From Legionella rubrilucens (GTDB lineage Bacteria > Pseudomonadota > Gammaproteobacteria > Legionellales > Legionellaceae), in assembly GCF_001468125.1 (NCBI RefSeq), contig NZ_LNYT01000022.1, forward strand, positions 394,160 to 458,159: a stretch of DNA of 64,000 nucleotides, written 5' to 3'. A program made the position numbers and the translations under genes. Under the pieces are notes generated by a model. The model was not told the origin of the DNA. It did not search any database and saw nothing but the letters and a program-made list of their open reading frames with translations. Shown here in pieces: positions 9,322 through 18,169 of this stretch. Numbering within the stretch: the first letter of the stretch is position 1; the number at the start of each line of letters is the position of its first letter.

Positions 9322-10770
9322 CTATTTATCCCCTGTGCCGGTAGTCTGCTTACACGGCCTGCAGGCGCAGGGCGTCATGTGTGCAGTAGCAAAAAAGCGC
9401 ACTTTTGCCTTTAATTCCTCAACAATCGCTTGCGCATGCAGGGTATTGAGGGCTATTTGTGTGGTTGTTTGTTCCCGTTGATTAACTAAAAAAAGCGTGC
9501 TGTCACCCTCATAAAATTTTTTGGTTTCGCCATATTGGACCTTTTGTGCCAGCCTTAACTCCCGGATTAAAAGATTGATTTGTCGAATCCCCCGCTGGAT
9601 GCCAATGCGCATGTTTAAATAATCATTGTGCAGCTGGTCATAAAAAAAACGTTTTGCGACTCGAATCTGGCGTAACTCACTTTCCGCCTGAATTAAATCG
9701 CCCTTAGCCTGCCTTTGCAACAAGGGAAATTTAAAGGAGACGCCGACCATGGCGGCCTGGGGAATCAATAAAGGGTCTCCTCCTGTGCCGTTTTGCTTGA
9801 ACGTATAGGCGGTAGCATCCAGCTGCGGTAATAACGCGTTTCTTGCCAAATCACGCTTTAATTGGATGATATGGGTGTAATTAGTGAGCTTTTTAAGCTC
9901 AGGATGTTCGTGAAGCGGCACGGGACTTTTAGTCTGGGGAATAGAGGCCTGGGCCAACGAGGGTACTGCGTATTTGCTTGGAATGATTGGTTTACCCTTG
10001 TCATTGCGATAATAAAGCGACAGATTCACGCTGGCCTGTTCGAATAGCATTCGGCCCTGGTTGAGCAGTTGCTCCCTTTGGATTATCTGCTGTTGATTTT
10101 CACTGATAGCCAGCGTGGGCAAATCGCCCTGGTGTGCCTGCTGCAGAATGGCATGCTGGCGTTGTTTTGCCAGGTGCAGCAGTTGTTCAAATGTCTTTAA
10201 TTGCAGCCCTGCCTCTACCCATTGCCAGTACGCCTGGATGGCTTCCTGGTAGATTTTTATTCTTATGGCTTCAGCGTCCTGTTGTTTCATGAGAATCAAT
10301 TCAGCGGAAGAAAGTAACGCCGTGCGCTGCTTATCAATTAACCGATCACGAAGCAAAGGCAGTGATAATCCTGCCCGGTATTCACCGCCTGAGTTGGTCA
10401 AATAATTTTTGTAGTAAATGGGCCAGTCCCCTTCTCCCTTACGGTAGCCCGCAAAAAGCTTGACGCCATGATAAAGGGTAGGCACAGTAAATTGCGTATC
10501 GCCATAATTATTGATGTAGCCGCCAGCGGGCTGAGAGCGGGTAGTGGCTTCAAGTTCAGGATCAAACTGACCCTTGGCTTTGATAAACTCGCCCTGTGCT
10601 TTTGCGATGTCGAGACGAGCAATTTTCACCTGCGGGTAATGGTGATCAATGCTTTGCAGCACGTCAACCAAATGAAGCATGTGGGGTTTCTGCAAAGCAT
10701 GGGAGCCGTGGGAAATCAGAAAGACGCTCAGTCCTGCCAAGGCCAGTAAAACATGATTTTTAAAGATCAT
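9322..10770 (-). CDS. TolC family outer-membrane channel protein
   Basis: A 482-residue protein with a signal peptide (residues about 1-25, ending SHALQ) and the two long alpha-helical repeats of outer-membrane efflux proteins, visible as Gln/Glu/Lys-rich coiled segments. The C-terminus carries several cysteines (PCACRPCKQTTG), unusual for TolC. It is the last gene of a minus-strand cluster; its start overlaps the HlyD stop by four bases. It would form the outer-membrane exit duct for the HlyD/ABC-like proteins encoded upstream. The cargo is unknown. Confidence 0.82.
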   Translation of the reverse strand: MIFKNHVLLALAGLSVFLISHGSHALQKPHMLHLVDVLQSIDHHYPQVKIARLDIAKAQGEFIKAKGQFDPELEATTRSQPAGGYINNYGDTQFTVPTLYHGVKLFAGYRKGEGDWPIYYKNYLTNSGGEYRAGLSLPLLRDRLIDKQRTALLSSAELILMKQQDAEAIRIKIYQEAIQAYWQWVEAGLQLKTFEQLLHLAKQRQHAILQQAHQGDLPTLAISENQQQIIQREQLLNQGRMLFEQASVNLSLYYRNDKGKPIIPSKYAVPSLAQASIPQTKSPVPLHEHPELKKLTNYTHIIQLKRDLARNALLPQLDATAYTFKQNGTGGDPLLIPQAAMVGVSFKFPLLQRQAKGDLIQAESELRQIRVAKRFFYDQLHNDYLNMRIGIQRGIRQINLLIRELRLAQKVQYGETKKFYEGDSTLFLVNQREQTTTQIALNTLHAQAIVEELKAKVRFFATAHMTPCACRPCKQTTGTGDK

Positions 10771-11753
10771 GGGTTGTTCTTCCCGGCTATGCTTTCTGGC
10801 GGAAAGCCATTAAACTGGCGCCATAATTCATACCACAGCGGGACTTCCCCTAATTGAACCCAGCCATGAACGCGGACCCCTTGCCTTAGGAATTGCGGTG
10901 AAGGCCATGGCTCATCAGGCACGATCACCGCGCGAAAAAGGCCTAGTCCATTGTCCGTGGGATCAATGAAGGCCACCTTTCCTCCAAAAGTACCCACGGC
11001 AATCTGAGGCCATCCCCTGAATTGAATGGCAGGCCATCCTTCAAATTGTAACCGCGCTTTCTGATGTAAGTGGACAAAGGGAATGTCATTGCCGTCAATC
11101 CATAGTTCCACCGCTCGAGATTCTGTTTCCGGAATAATCTGGGCCAATATGTCCCCTTCCTTGACAACCACGCTCTCCTGCCCGGTTAACCGTTTAAAAA
11201 CAATGCCTTTGACATGGGCTTTGATGAGCTGGGATTCCTGCCTTGCAATGCGAACATCAATAGTGACTTTATCAATATTGGCCTGTGCCAAGTCGTTCTG
11301 GTATTTGGTGTATTCAATTTGCGCGAGCTCGTACTGGCGTTTGGAATTAATCCCTTGCTCATAGAGGTTTTTTTGCCGTTTGAGGTTCGCTTCGCCGGCC
11401 AGTAACGCTTTCTCTGCGGCCTCTATGCGAAGCATGATAGCCTTTTTCTCCAGTTCCAGACGTTTCAGTAATTGCGGATCATTGTCATTAATATCCACCA
11501 GCGGATCGCCAGGATTAACACGCATACCCTCATCAACATACCATTTTTTTATTCGGCCGTTGATGGGTGAATTGACCGTGTGGGGACGTTCAGTGGGTGA
11601 GAAGGCAATCACTTTGCCGCTTCCTAAGGCGAATTGTTGCCAGGGAGTGAAGCTTAAAAACAAAAACAGCATCAGCAGGATTAAAAAAATAACCCTGGCA
11701 ATTTTGCGAGGGTTTGGTAATTTACCAATCATTTTGTCAGCATGTAACTTCAT
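10767..11753 (-). CDS. HlyD-type periplasmic adaptor (membrane fusion protein)
   Basis: A 328-residue protein with one N-terminal membrane segment (about 18-38), a barrel-sandwich/lipoyl half motif (VNSPINGRIKKWYVDEGMRV), a short coiled-coil hairpin (about 105-180), and the returning lipoyl half IKAHVKGIVFKRL...VVVKEGDILAQI. It would link the inner-membrane ABC-like protein to the TolC channel. Overlaps both neighbours by four bases (ATGA junctions), consistent with one operon. Confidence 0.85.
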   Translation of the reverse strand: MKLHADKMIGKLPNPRKIARVIFLILLMLFLFLSFTPWQQFALGSGKVIAFSPTERPHTVNSPINGRIKKWYVDEGMRVNPGDPLVDINDNDPQLLKRLELEKKAIMLRIEAAEKALLAGEANLKRQKNLYEQGINSKRQYELAQIEYTKYQNDLAQANIDKVTIDVRIARQESQLIKAHVKGIVFKRLTGQESVVVKEGDILAQIIPETESRAVELWIDGNDIPFVHLHQKARLQFEGWPAIQFRGWPQIAVGTFGGKVAFIDPTDNGLGLFRAVIVPDEPWPSPQFLRQGVRVHGWVQLGEVPLWYELWRQFNGFPPESIAGKNNP

Positions 11754-13333
11754 GAGAGCACCAGGCGGTTAGCAAGCGGAATAAGCTCAGGGTAACACGT
11801 AATGATAATCAGAATGGTTTCATTCATCGCGGCTAACTGTGCCAGGAGGGGTTCGATGTCTTTTCTGTTTAGCTTATCCAGGGCGCCATCAATGATAAGA
11901 AGCTGAGGCTTTGCCAGCATTGCTCGAATGGCCATGAGTTGAACGAGCTCAAGTGGGGTAAATACTCCCTCCCAATCAAAAATAATGCTTTTTAAGCCAT
12001 GAGGCTGCCGCATGATTTTATCCATGAGTCCGAAGGCGATTAACAGCTCTTTGAGTTGCTCGGTGGAAAAAGAAGGGTGGTTCAGCCGGAGGTTGTCATA
12101 AATGCTGCCGGCAAACCATTCATTGTCCCGAATTAACAAGGCATGCTCCCGGAGAGAACGTCGTTGTTCTTCCAGACAGAGGATATTATTGACCAGAATG
12201 GTTATTGGGAGGCTGTTTTTAAATCCCAGAATTAATTCCGCAATGTATTGGCCGGGTTTTGATTCATCCACACCAATGACAAGCGGGTCTCCCATGCGGC
12301 TTGACGCTTCTTTTTGATCTTGAGTAATCAAGGTGAGGCTTTGCATGGGGATAATCAGTTCACTGAGCTCTGTTTTGATCGTTTCGCAGGGCAGATTTAA
12401 TACGGTATCAATTTTATCTTCAGAGGCCACCAGGTCATAGTAATTTTGCAGTAAGACACTAAAACGTTTGAAGGTGTAGATTAGTGCCCCAAGGACAATC
12501 TCGGCGGCAACCAACTGCCCTAAACTTAATTGGTTATTGATAATTAAATACCCGCCCATGCCTAACAACAGACTACTGGCAAAAGCGGAAAGAAGGTAGA
12601 AACCGAACTGATGTTTAATCAGCTGCTTAAAATGGGTGTTACGCGCTTTTAAAAAGGATACCAGGCGTTTATCCGCCTGATGAACGGCGTATTGATGGTA
12701 ATCGTTAAAGCGGAATAAAAAGCGATTGGTGAGCAGTTCCTCTAACCAGGCACCCACCTGGTGTTTCTGCGCACACTCTTCCTTGGCACTCTCCAGTCCC
12801 TTGCGATAGGGAATGAAAACGATAAGCAGGATGCTCAGAATGATAAAACCATCAAACACCAGAAAAAGCGGATGGTAAAACAGGAGCAGGACCAGTCCAA
12901 AAAACAACTGCAGGCTGAGATTGACCCCGTACAGTAAAAGACTGGCCAGTGCTTTATTGATGGTGACTATCTCGAAAAAGCGGTTGACCAGTTCCGGCCC
13001 GTGATGAACGGAGAAATTCGTCAGTGAGAGATGAGTAAACTGACGGGTGAGATTCAGGCTGATTTTGACCATCAATTTCTGCTGAATGACTTCAATGATG
13101 ACACTCTGCCAAATAGTTAATGCCCCCAGGGCAAGCATTAACACCAGGACGATAAGGCTTAGCGTCACCACCGGCTGGAGTAATTTGCCAAAGGCGATGA
13201 GGTTGATTAATGTCTGAGCGGCGATGGGTATGCTTAAGGTCAGTAAGCTCACCAATACGCTGATCATGACGATGGAAGCAATCGTCGCCTTGTCCAATAC
13301 TTCCGTAATGGAATTCATACCCTTTCTACTCAT
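11750..13333 (-). CDS. ABC exporter-like protein with a fully degenerate nucleotide-binding domain
   Basis: A 527-residue protein with a six-helix type I exporter membrane domain (residues about 15-290) followed by an NBD-sized region (about 330-527). The NBD fold seems to persist (WFAGSIYDNLRLNHPS aligns with the usual post-Q-loop LFSGTIRENLRLG, and PQLLIIDGALDKLN with Walker B), but every ATPase element is changed. Walker A reads GVDESKPGQY (354-363) with no GKS/T; the Q-loop glutamine is gone; the LSGGQ signature reads VFTPLEL; the Walker B glutamate is Gly483; and the H-loop histidine is Cys513 (IITCYPEL). No N-terminal C39 peptidase. Yet the frame is intact and coupled to HlyD and TolC genes, so it seems to be maintained. 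It may need a partner ATPase or act without ATP hydrolysis. Confidence 0.8.
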   Translation of the reverse strand: MSRKGMNSITEVLDKATIASIVMISVLVSLLTLSIPIAAQTLINLIAFGKLLQPVVTLSLIVLVLMLALGALTIWQSVIIEVIQQKLMVKISLNLTRQFTHLSLTNFSVHHGPELVNRFFEIVTINKALASLLLYGVNLSLQLFFGLVLLLFYHPLFLVFDGFIILSILLIVFIPYRKGLESAKEECAQKHQVGAWLEELLTNRFLFRFNDYHQYAVHQADKRLVSFLKARNTHFKQLIKHQFGFYLLSAFASSLLLGMGGYLIINNQLSLGQLVAAEIVLGALIYTFKRFSVLLQNYYDLVASEDKIDTVLNLPCETIKTELSELIIPMQSLTLITQDQKEASSRMGDPLVIGVDESKPGQYIAELILGFKNSLPITILVNNILCLEEQRRSLREHALLIRDNEWFAGSIYDNLRLNHPSFSTEQLKELLIAFGLMDKIMRQPHGLKSIIFDWEGVFTPLELVQLMAIRAMLAKPQLLIIDGALDKLNRKDIEPLLAQLAAMNETILIIITCYPELIPLANRLVLS

Positions 13334-13351
13334 TGGATAACTTACCTTCGC

Positions 13352-14203
13352 CTAATGTTTCAATTTATCCATAATAAAGAACTCTAACGATTCAATGGCT
13401 TTGTTTCCTTCTTCCCTTTTTAATAGTGAGACATGAATGTCATCCAACGGGGGTAAAACAGCATTATCCAATCGATCCAGATCATTTGGAATCATGCTGC
13501 GCTGGATCGCTGTAATGCCCAATCCTGCCCGAACAGCAGCCATTTTACCTGCATAACTGGGACTGCTGAAAGCCAAACGCCATTTCAAATGGCGTTGATT
13601 CAAGGATTGGATAACATTGCCACGATAAACGCAAGGGGATGGGGAGAGGACTAAGGGAATGATGGATTGATGATTAAGGGTTGGGAGTAGATCTTTTTTT
13701 CCTACCCATTCAACCGGTTCATTCCATACATTCACTCCTGTTGTTGCCGTGTTTTTTTCATTGGTTTTTATCAAAATCAAATCAAACTCGCTCTGATGAA
13801 AGCGTTCAACCAGACGAAGCGTTAAATCGCATTCCACATTAAGCATGACGCGGGGGTGGAGTCTTGAAAATTCGACCAGGATGTCTGAAAGCATCATGGA
13901 GGCAAAATCTTCGGGTAATCCAAAACGAAGCTCGCCCTGAAGCTCAGGCGCCTTGAAACGATCGAGCGATTCGCGGTGAAGTTCATAAATGCGTTTGGCA
14001 TAGCCTAAAAAAAGTTCACCATCGGGGGTTAACGACAGTTCACGCCCCCGGGTGATGAGTTGCTTCTCTACCAACTGTTCGAGCTTGGCAATTTGCTGAC
14101 TAATGGCGGATTGTGTTCGGCCAACGCGCAATGCCGCTTTGGTAAAACTGTGTGTTTCCGCCACAGCGAGAAAGCATTGCAGGGTGACTGTATCCAGAGA
14201 CAT
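13352..14203 (-). CDS. LysR family transcriptional regulator
   Basis: A 283-residue protein with the LysR N-terminal winged helix (LDTVTLQCFLAVAETHSFTKAALRVGRTQSAISQQIAKLEQ) and a C-terminal effector-binding domain. It is divergent from dabB, the usual layout for a LysR activator and its target, and in other bacteria LysR proteins sit beside dab genes. It also lies only 18 bases upstream of the ABC-like gene on the same strand, so it may head that operon as well. The 87-base intergenic region holds a symmetric 10-bp repeat touching both start codons. Confidence 0.88.
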   Translation of the reverse strand: MSLDTVTLQCFLAVAETHSFTKAALRVGRTQSAISQQIAKLEQLVEKQLITRGRELSLTPDGELFLGYAKRIYELHRESLDRFKAPELQGELRFGLPEDFASMMLSDILVEFSRLHPRVMLNVECDLTLRLVERFHQSEFDLILIKTNEKNTATTGVNVWNEPVEWVGKKDLLPTLNHQSIIPLVLSPSPCVYRGNVIQSLNQRHLKWRLAFSSPSYAGKMAAVRAGLGITAIQRSMIPNDLDRLDNAVLPPLDDIHVSLLKREEGNKAIESLEFFIMDKLKH

Positions 14204-14293
14204 TAGAATTCCTAATACCGTAAATAATAATTTTTAATTTTACTTATATCAGTATATCTAATATTTTTTGTTTTAACAAAAGAAATTCTAATG
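14201..14293. promoter_or_regulatory. Divergent lysR/dabB control region with symmetric start-site repeats
   Basis: CATTAGAATT at 14201-14210 and its exact complement AATTCTAATG at 14284-14293 flank an AT-rich 73-base core. Each arm contains the start codon of one divergent gene. The left arm is also part of ATTAG-N5-CTAAT (14202-14216), a dyad of the T-N11-A size bound by LysR proteins. No convincing -35/-10 pair could be fixed in the core. Confidence 0.5.
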
Positions 14294-15817
14294 ATAATGG
14301 TGATTTTGATGACTCTTCTTTTTTTAAGCCTGCTATTAGGTTGTCCACTGATGGCCCTTGGTCTTCACCTGGTTTTTGCGGCTCGTCCCAAGATTAGTGC
14401 GCAGTATGCGGGTTATTTGATGGGTGCGGGGTTTTTAGCCGCCGTTGGATTGCTGTGTTATTTATCCCTGTTTCAGCAGTCTGTCCTCTGCTTCTGGATT
14501 AACATGGATACGTTAAATGCCTTGTTAGGCAGTCTGGTTTTGTTCATCAGTTTTGCCGTGCATCGCTTTTCATTCCGGTACATGCAGGGAGACAGGCTTT
14601 ACAGGCGTTTTTTTATGCTGATGTCCTCCCTGACCTTAAGTCTGCTTTTGATGGTTTTTGCAGACCACCTTGTCCTGCTTTGGGTGTCCTGGGCTGTTTC
14701 CAATGGGCTGTTGGTGTTATTGATGGTGCATAAAAAGGAATGGCGTGCAGCAAAAAATGCCGGAATTCTGGCATTTTATACACTGGCTTGCGGTTCGTTA
14801 GCATTGCTCATAGCCTTTGTGTTGTTATATTTAAGCGGTTTAACGGGCTCCCTTCAGGCCCTCACAGAGCAACCCCAATGGCCTGACTTGCCGTTGATGC
14901 AGGTGTCGATAAGTTTTCTTTTGGTTGCTGTGCTGATTCAGTCCGCATTATTCCCGTTCCATCGCTGGCTTCTCAGCTCCTTGAACTCCCCAACCCCTGT
15001 TTCTGCATTCATGCACGCAGGCCTTGTCAATGGCGGGGGGATACTCATGGTCAAATTGGCGCCAATAATGGCTCGGCATTCTGCACTGTTAACCGGTTTA
15101 TTTGTATTGGGGGCATTGTCGGCTTTGTTAGGCACCCTCTTTAAACTGATGCAGCATGACATTAAAAAAATGCTGGCCTGTTCAACCATGGCGCAAATGG
15201 GTTTTATGATGATGCAATGCGGACTGGGGTTGTATGCTGCAGCCATCGCCCACCTGTGTTGGCATGGTTTATTTAAAGCCTCTCTTTTTTTAGGTTCGGG
15301 TGCAGCGATTGCGCAAGCCCCACCAGAGAATAACACCCCAAGACCGTCTTTTATTTCTCTTCTTTCGTCTGTTTTCGGCGGGCTAACCGCCGTCTGCGCC
15401 TTTGCCCTGATGACTCATAAAACCATGTCCTGGACGCAAGCGTCTGCTTTTGTGCTGTTTTTTGCCTTCATCGCCGGCGCCCAATTGATGTTGACCTGGA
15501 TTAGTCATCCTAAAAGCCGGGGAAATCGGGTTACCGGGTTAGTCGCGGCGGCTTTGGCTGGGCTTTTATATGGCGTCAGCATTCGTGGTATCGAGCAGCT
15601 GCTTCCCAGCCTGATGGCAATTCAGACGCTGCCGCTGTCGTGGTTGCATTGGACCATCATGATCCTGTTTGGGGCCTTGTGGGTTGGATTGAATGGGGGC
15701 CTTGCTGAGAAATTAGGCGTAACAAGGTTGGGTTGCTGGCTTTATATGACGGTATTTAATGCCAGTCAGCCTTCTGCAAAGACGGTGACGGCATTGCGGA
15801 CCGATTACAGCTACTAA
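14291..15817 (+). CDS. dabB: DabB, proton-conducting NuoL-like subunit of the DAB inorganic-carbon transporter
   Basis: A 508-residue polytopic protein of the NuoL/MrpA antiporter-like fold, with about 12-14 membrane segments and the conserved central part PFHRWLLSSLNSPTPVSAFMHAG, where the Lys/His residues of the proton channel lie in complex I relatives. Paired with a DabA (DUF2309) gene 18 bases downstream it forms the DAB complex, proposed to couple cation flow to vectorial hydration of CO2 to bicarbonate in the cytoplasm. L. pneumophila is among the pathogens reported to carry dab genes. The ATG at 14291 lacks a strong ribosome site; ATG at 14297 and 14309 are alternatives. Confidence 0.85.
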   Translation: MIMVILMTLLFLSLLLGCPLMALGLHLVFAARPKISAQYAGYLMGAGFLAAVGLLCYLSLFQQSVLCFWINMDTLNALLGSLVLFISFAVHRFSFRYMQGDRLYRRFFMLMSSLTLSLLLMVFADHLVLLWVSWAVSNGLLVLLMVHKKEWRAAKNAGILAFYTLACGSLALLIAFVLLYLSGLTGSLQALTEQPQWPDLPLMQVSISFLLVAVLIQSALFPFHRWLLSSLNSPTPVSAFMHAGLVNGGGILMVKLAPIMARHSALLTGLFVLGALSALLGTLFKLMQHDIKKMLACSTMAQMGFMMMQCGLGLYAAAIAHLCWHGLFKASLFLGSGAAIAQAPPENNTPRPSFISLLSSVFGGLTAVCAFALMTHKTMSWTQASAFVLFFAFIAGAQLMLTWISHPKSRGNRVTGLVAAALAGLLYGVSIRGIEQLLPSLMAIQTLPLSWLHWTIMILFGALWVGLNGGLAEKLGVTRLGCWLYMTVFNASQPSAKTVTALRTDYSY

Positions 15818-15835
15818 ACGCATTGAGGAGTAAAG

Positions 15836-18169
15836 ATGACCACTGCAAAAATGGCTTTGGCACAACATCAGGAATGGGACGAGCGACAGGCGGTTCTTCC
15901 TTTTCAATCATTCAACAAGACGCTTGATATTCGAGCGCTGGTGGAAAAAGCGGCTGAGGTGCTGGCGCCCGTGTGGCCGCTTGAAACCTTTATTGCCTGT
16001 AATCCGCTTCAGGGCTATGAATCGCTTGATTTTGAGGAGGCACTGACCTTAAGGCAATGGCAATCCCCAAAAGCAGGGCCTGCTTCGCTTTTGGCGGTAA
16101 ACCGGCAAATGATAAAGTGGTGTAGCGGCTTTTTTGATGAAGGGCAAAGCCGTATAGAAATGCCGCATCGGGCACGTGGTTTTTATACCGCATTTTTAAA
16201 ATTAGCCTGCTTTGATAAACAACTGCACCAGAATAAGAAGGAATCAAAGCATTTTCTTCGAGAATTGCCAGAGTCGGCTGAGGAAGCAATTAAAATCTGT
16301 CTGTTAAGGCTTGGGGTGCCTGCAGGTCAGGAAGAGGTCTTTTTTTCGCAAACGTTTCTTGCCCTGCCGGGATGGGGCGGGTTTGTGAAACGGCATGCCG
16401 AATGGGGCGGCGTCACGGAATCAGAAAAACCTGCGACCCTGATTGATTTTCTTGCTGTTCGCCTGGTGCTTACCTGTTTACTGTGGCCTTTTGCGGCTAA
16501 AGAACAAACCCATCTGCAGGACAACGAGTCGATGAAAGCCGTTGTCGGGCCATTGAAAGCCAATGAAGCGGCCTATCGCCAGACACTGCTTAACCGGCTT
16601 TTGCCGCAATTAAAAACAACAGCAATCAAAACGGCAAGAAAAAACGCGCAATGGGTGTTTTGTATCGATGTCCGCTCAGAGCCTCTCCGTCGCGCCATTG
16701 AGGCATCAGAACACTATGAAACATTTGGTTTTGCAGGATTTTTTGGAATCCCTGTGCGTGTCAGTGAATTTGAAACCGGCAAGACCAAAGCCTGTTGTCC
16801 GGTTTTATTAGAGCCCCGGTTTGCGATTAAAGAAATGCCCATCGCGGCCAATGAAAAAACGTTAAAGCGTTCGCAGAGGGGGAAATCGTTTATCCGCCGT
16901 TTAAGGAACCTCTACACGCAGTTGAAGCATAATATTTCATCTCCTTTTGCTTTGGCTGAGTGTTTAGGCCCCTGGTGCGGTGTCAGCCTGGCGTTTAAGT
17001 CCCTGGCGCCTCATCTAAGCCAGCGTGCAGTTCAAACCATGAAGCATTGGTTTGCTCCTTCCCTGCCCACCCGGGTCACCTATGAATCGAATGATGCCGA
17101 TTGGCAACATGGCCTGTCCCTGCACGAGCAGATTAATTATGCCGAAACAGCCTTGCGTCTCATGGGACTGACTTCGAATTTTGCCAAACTGATTATTCTC
17201 TGCGGCCATGGGGGTGCGACTGAGAATAATCCCTATGCCTCGGCGTTGGACTGCGGGGCCTGTGGCGGCAATCATGGCGGCTTCAATGCGCAACTATTAG
17301 CCACCATTCTCAATCAGCCCAAAGTGCGATGGGGGTTGGAAGATCGCGGCATCCACCTGCCCCTGGACACCCTTGTTTATGCAGCGCTTCACAATACCAC
17401 CACGGATGCGGTTGAAATCCAGCATCAGGATGTCCCTGCGCCGATTTACCCAGCGCTTTTAAAGCAACTTCAGGATGACTTAAGGGAGGCTCAGTTTAAA
17501 ACCAGTCAAGAACGTGGACTGGCCTTAGGGAGCAAAAAACCGCATCAGGATGCTATCCGCAGAAGCCTGGACTGGTCTGAAACACGTCCTGAATGGGGGC
17601 TGGCACGAAACGCTGCATTTATTGCCGCACCGCGTCAATTGACCAGGAACATTCCCCTGGACGGGCGCTGTTTTCTCCATTCCTATCCGTGGCAGGAGGA
17701 TGAAGACGGGACTTTGCTGGAGACGATTTTAACCGCCCCTATGGTGGTTGCTGAATGGATAAACACGCAGTATTTGTTTTCCACGCTGGATAATGTGACC
17801 TTCGGAAGCGGCAGTAAGATTACGCACAATGTCGTTGGACGAGTGGGCGTCATGCAGGGCAATGGCAGCGATTTAATGCATGGTCTCCCCCTGCAATCGG
17901 TGATGAGCAGCGATGAACAGCCGTATCATCAACTCCAACGGTTGCTCACGGTGGTTTATGCGCCCAGAGAAAGGGTGTTGCCGATCATTGCCAGGCATGA
18001 ACGGTTAAAAAATCTTTTCTTTAACCAATGGGTGCATCTGCTGGTCATTGATCCAGCCAGCGAATTACCCTATCAGCTTAACCCTCAGGGGCATTGGACT
18101 TTATTAAGAGATACTCAGACTGCGAGGCCTGCGCCATTCAGGCAAGGGGAAGAAAAAAATGCTGTATGA
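15836..18169 (+). CDS. dabA: DabA (DUF2309), beta-carbonic-anhydrase-like subunit of the DAB transporter
   Basis: A 777-residue soluble protein. Putative zinc ligands are Cys276 and Asp278 (FCIDVRSE) and His458 and Cys473 (CGHGG...DCGAC). Their spacing (2 and 15) equals that of the zinc ligands reported for Halothiobacillus DabA (C351/D353, H524/C539), so the active site is intact. DabA binds DabB at the inner membrane and hydrates CO2 unidirectionally to bicarbonate. A GAGGAG site precedes the ATG. Its last 11 bases overlap the downstream zinc-ribbon gene. Confidence 0.92.
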   Translation: MTTAKMALAQHQEWDERQAVLPFQSFNKTLDIRALVEKAAEVLAPVWPLETFIACNPLQGYESLDFEEALTLRQWQSPKAGPASLLAVNRQMIKWCSGFFDEGQSRIEMPHRARGFYTAFLKLACFDKQLHQNKKESKHFLRELPESAEEAIKICLLRLGVPAGQEEVFFSQTFLALPGWGGFVKRHAEWGGVTESEKPATLIDFLAVRLVLTCLLWPFAAKEQTHLQDNESMKAVVGPLKANEAAYRQTLLNRLLPQLKTTAIKTARKNAQWVFCIDVRSEPLRRAIEASEHYETFGFAGFFGIPVRVSEFETGKTKACCPVLLEPRFAIKEMPIAANEKTLKRSQRGKSFIRRLRNLYTQLKHNISSPFALAECLGPWCGVSLAFKSLAPHLSQRAVQTMKHWFAPSLPTRVTYESNDADWQHGLSLHEQINYAETALRLMGLTSNFAKLIILCGHGGATENNPYASALDCGACGGNHGGFNAQLLATILNQPKVRWGLEDRGIHLPLDTLVYAALHNTTTDAVEIQHQDVPAPIYPALLKQLQDDLREAQFKTSQERGLALGSKKPHQDAIRRSLDWSETRPEWGLARNAAFIAAPRQLTRNIPLDGRCFLHSYPWQEDEDGTLLETILTAPMVVAEWINTQYLFSTLDNVTFGSGSKITHNVVGRVGVMQGNGSDLMHGLPLQSVMSSDEQPYHQLQRLLTVVYAPRERVLPIIARHERLKNLFFNQWVHLLVIDPASELPYQLNPQGHWTLLRDTQTARPAPFRQGEEKNAV

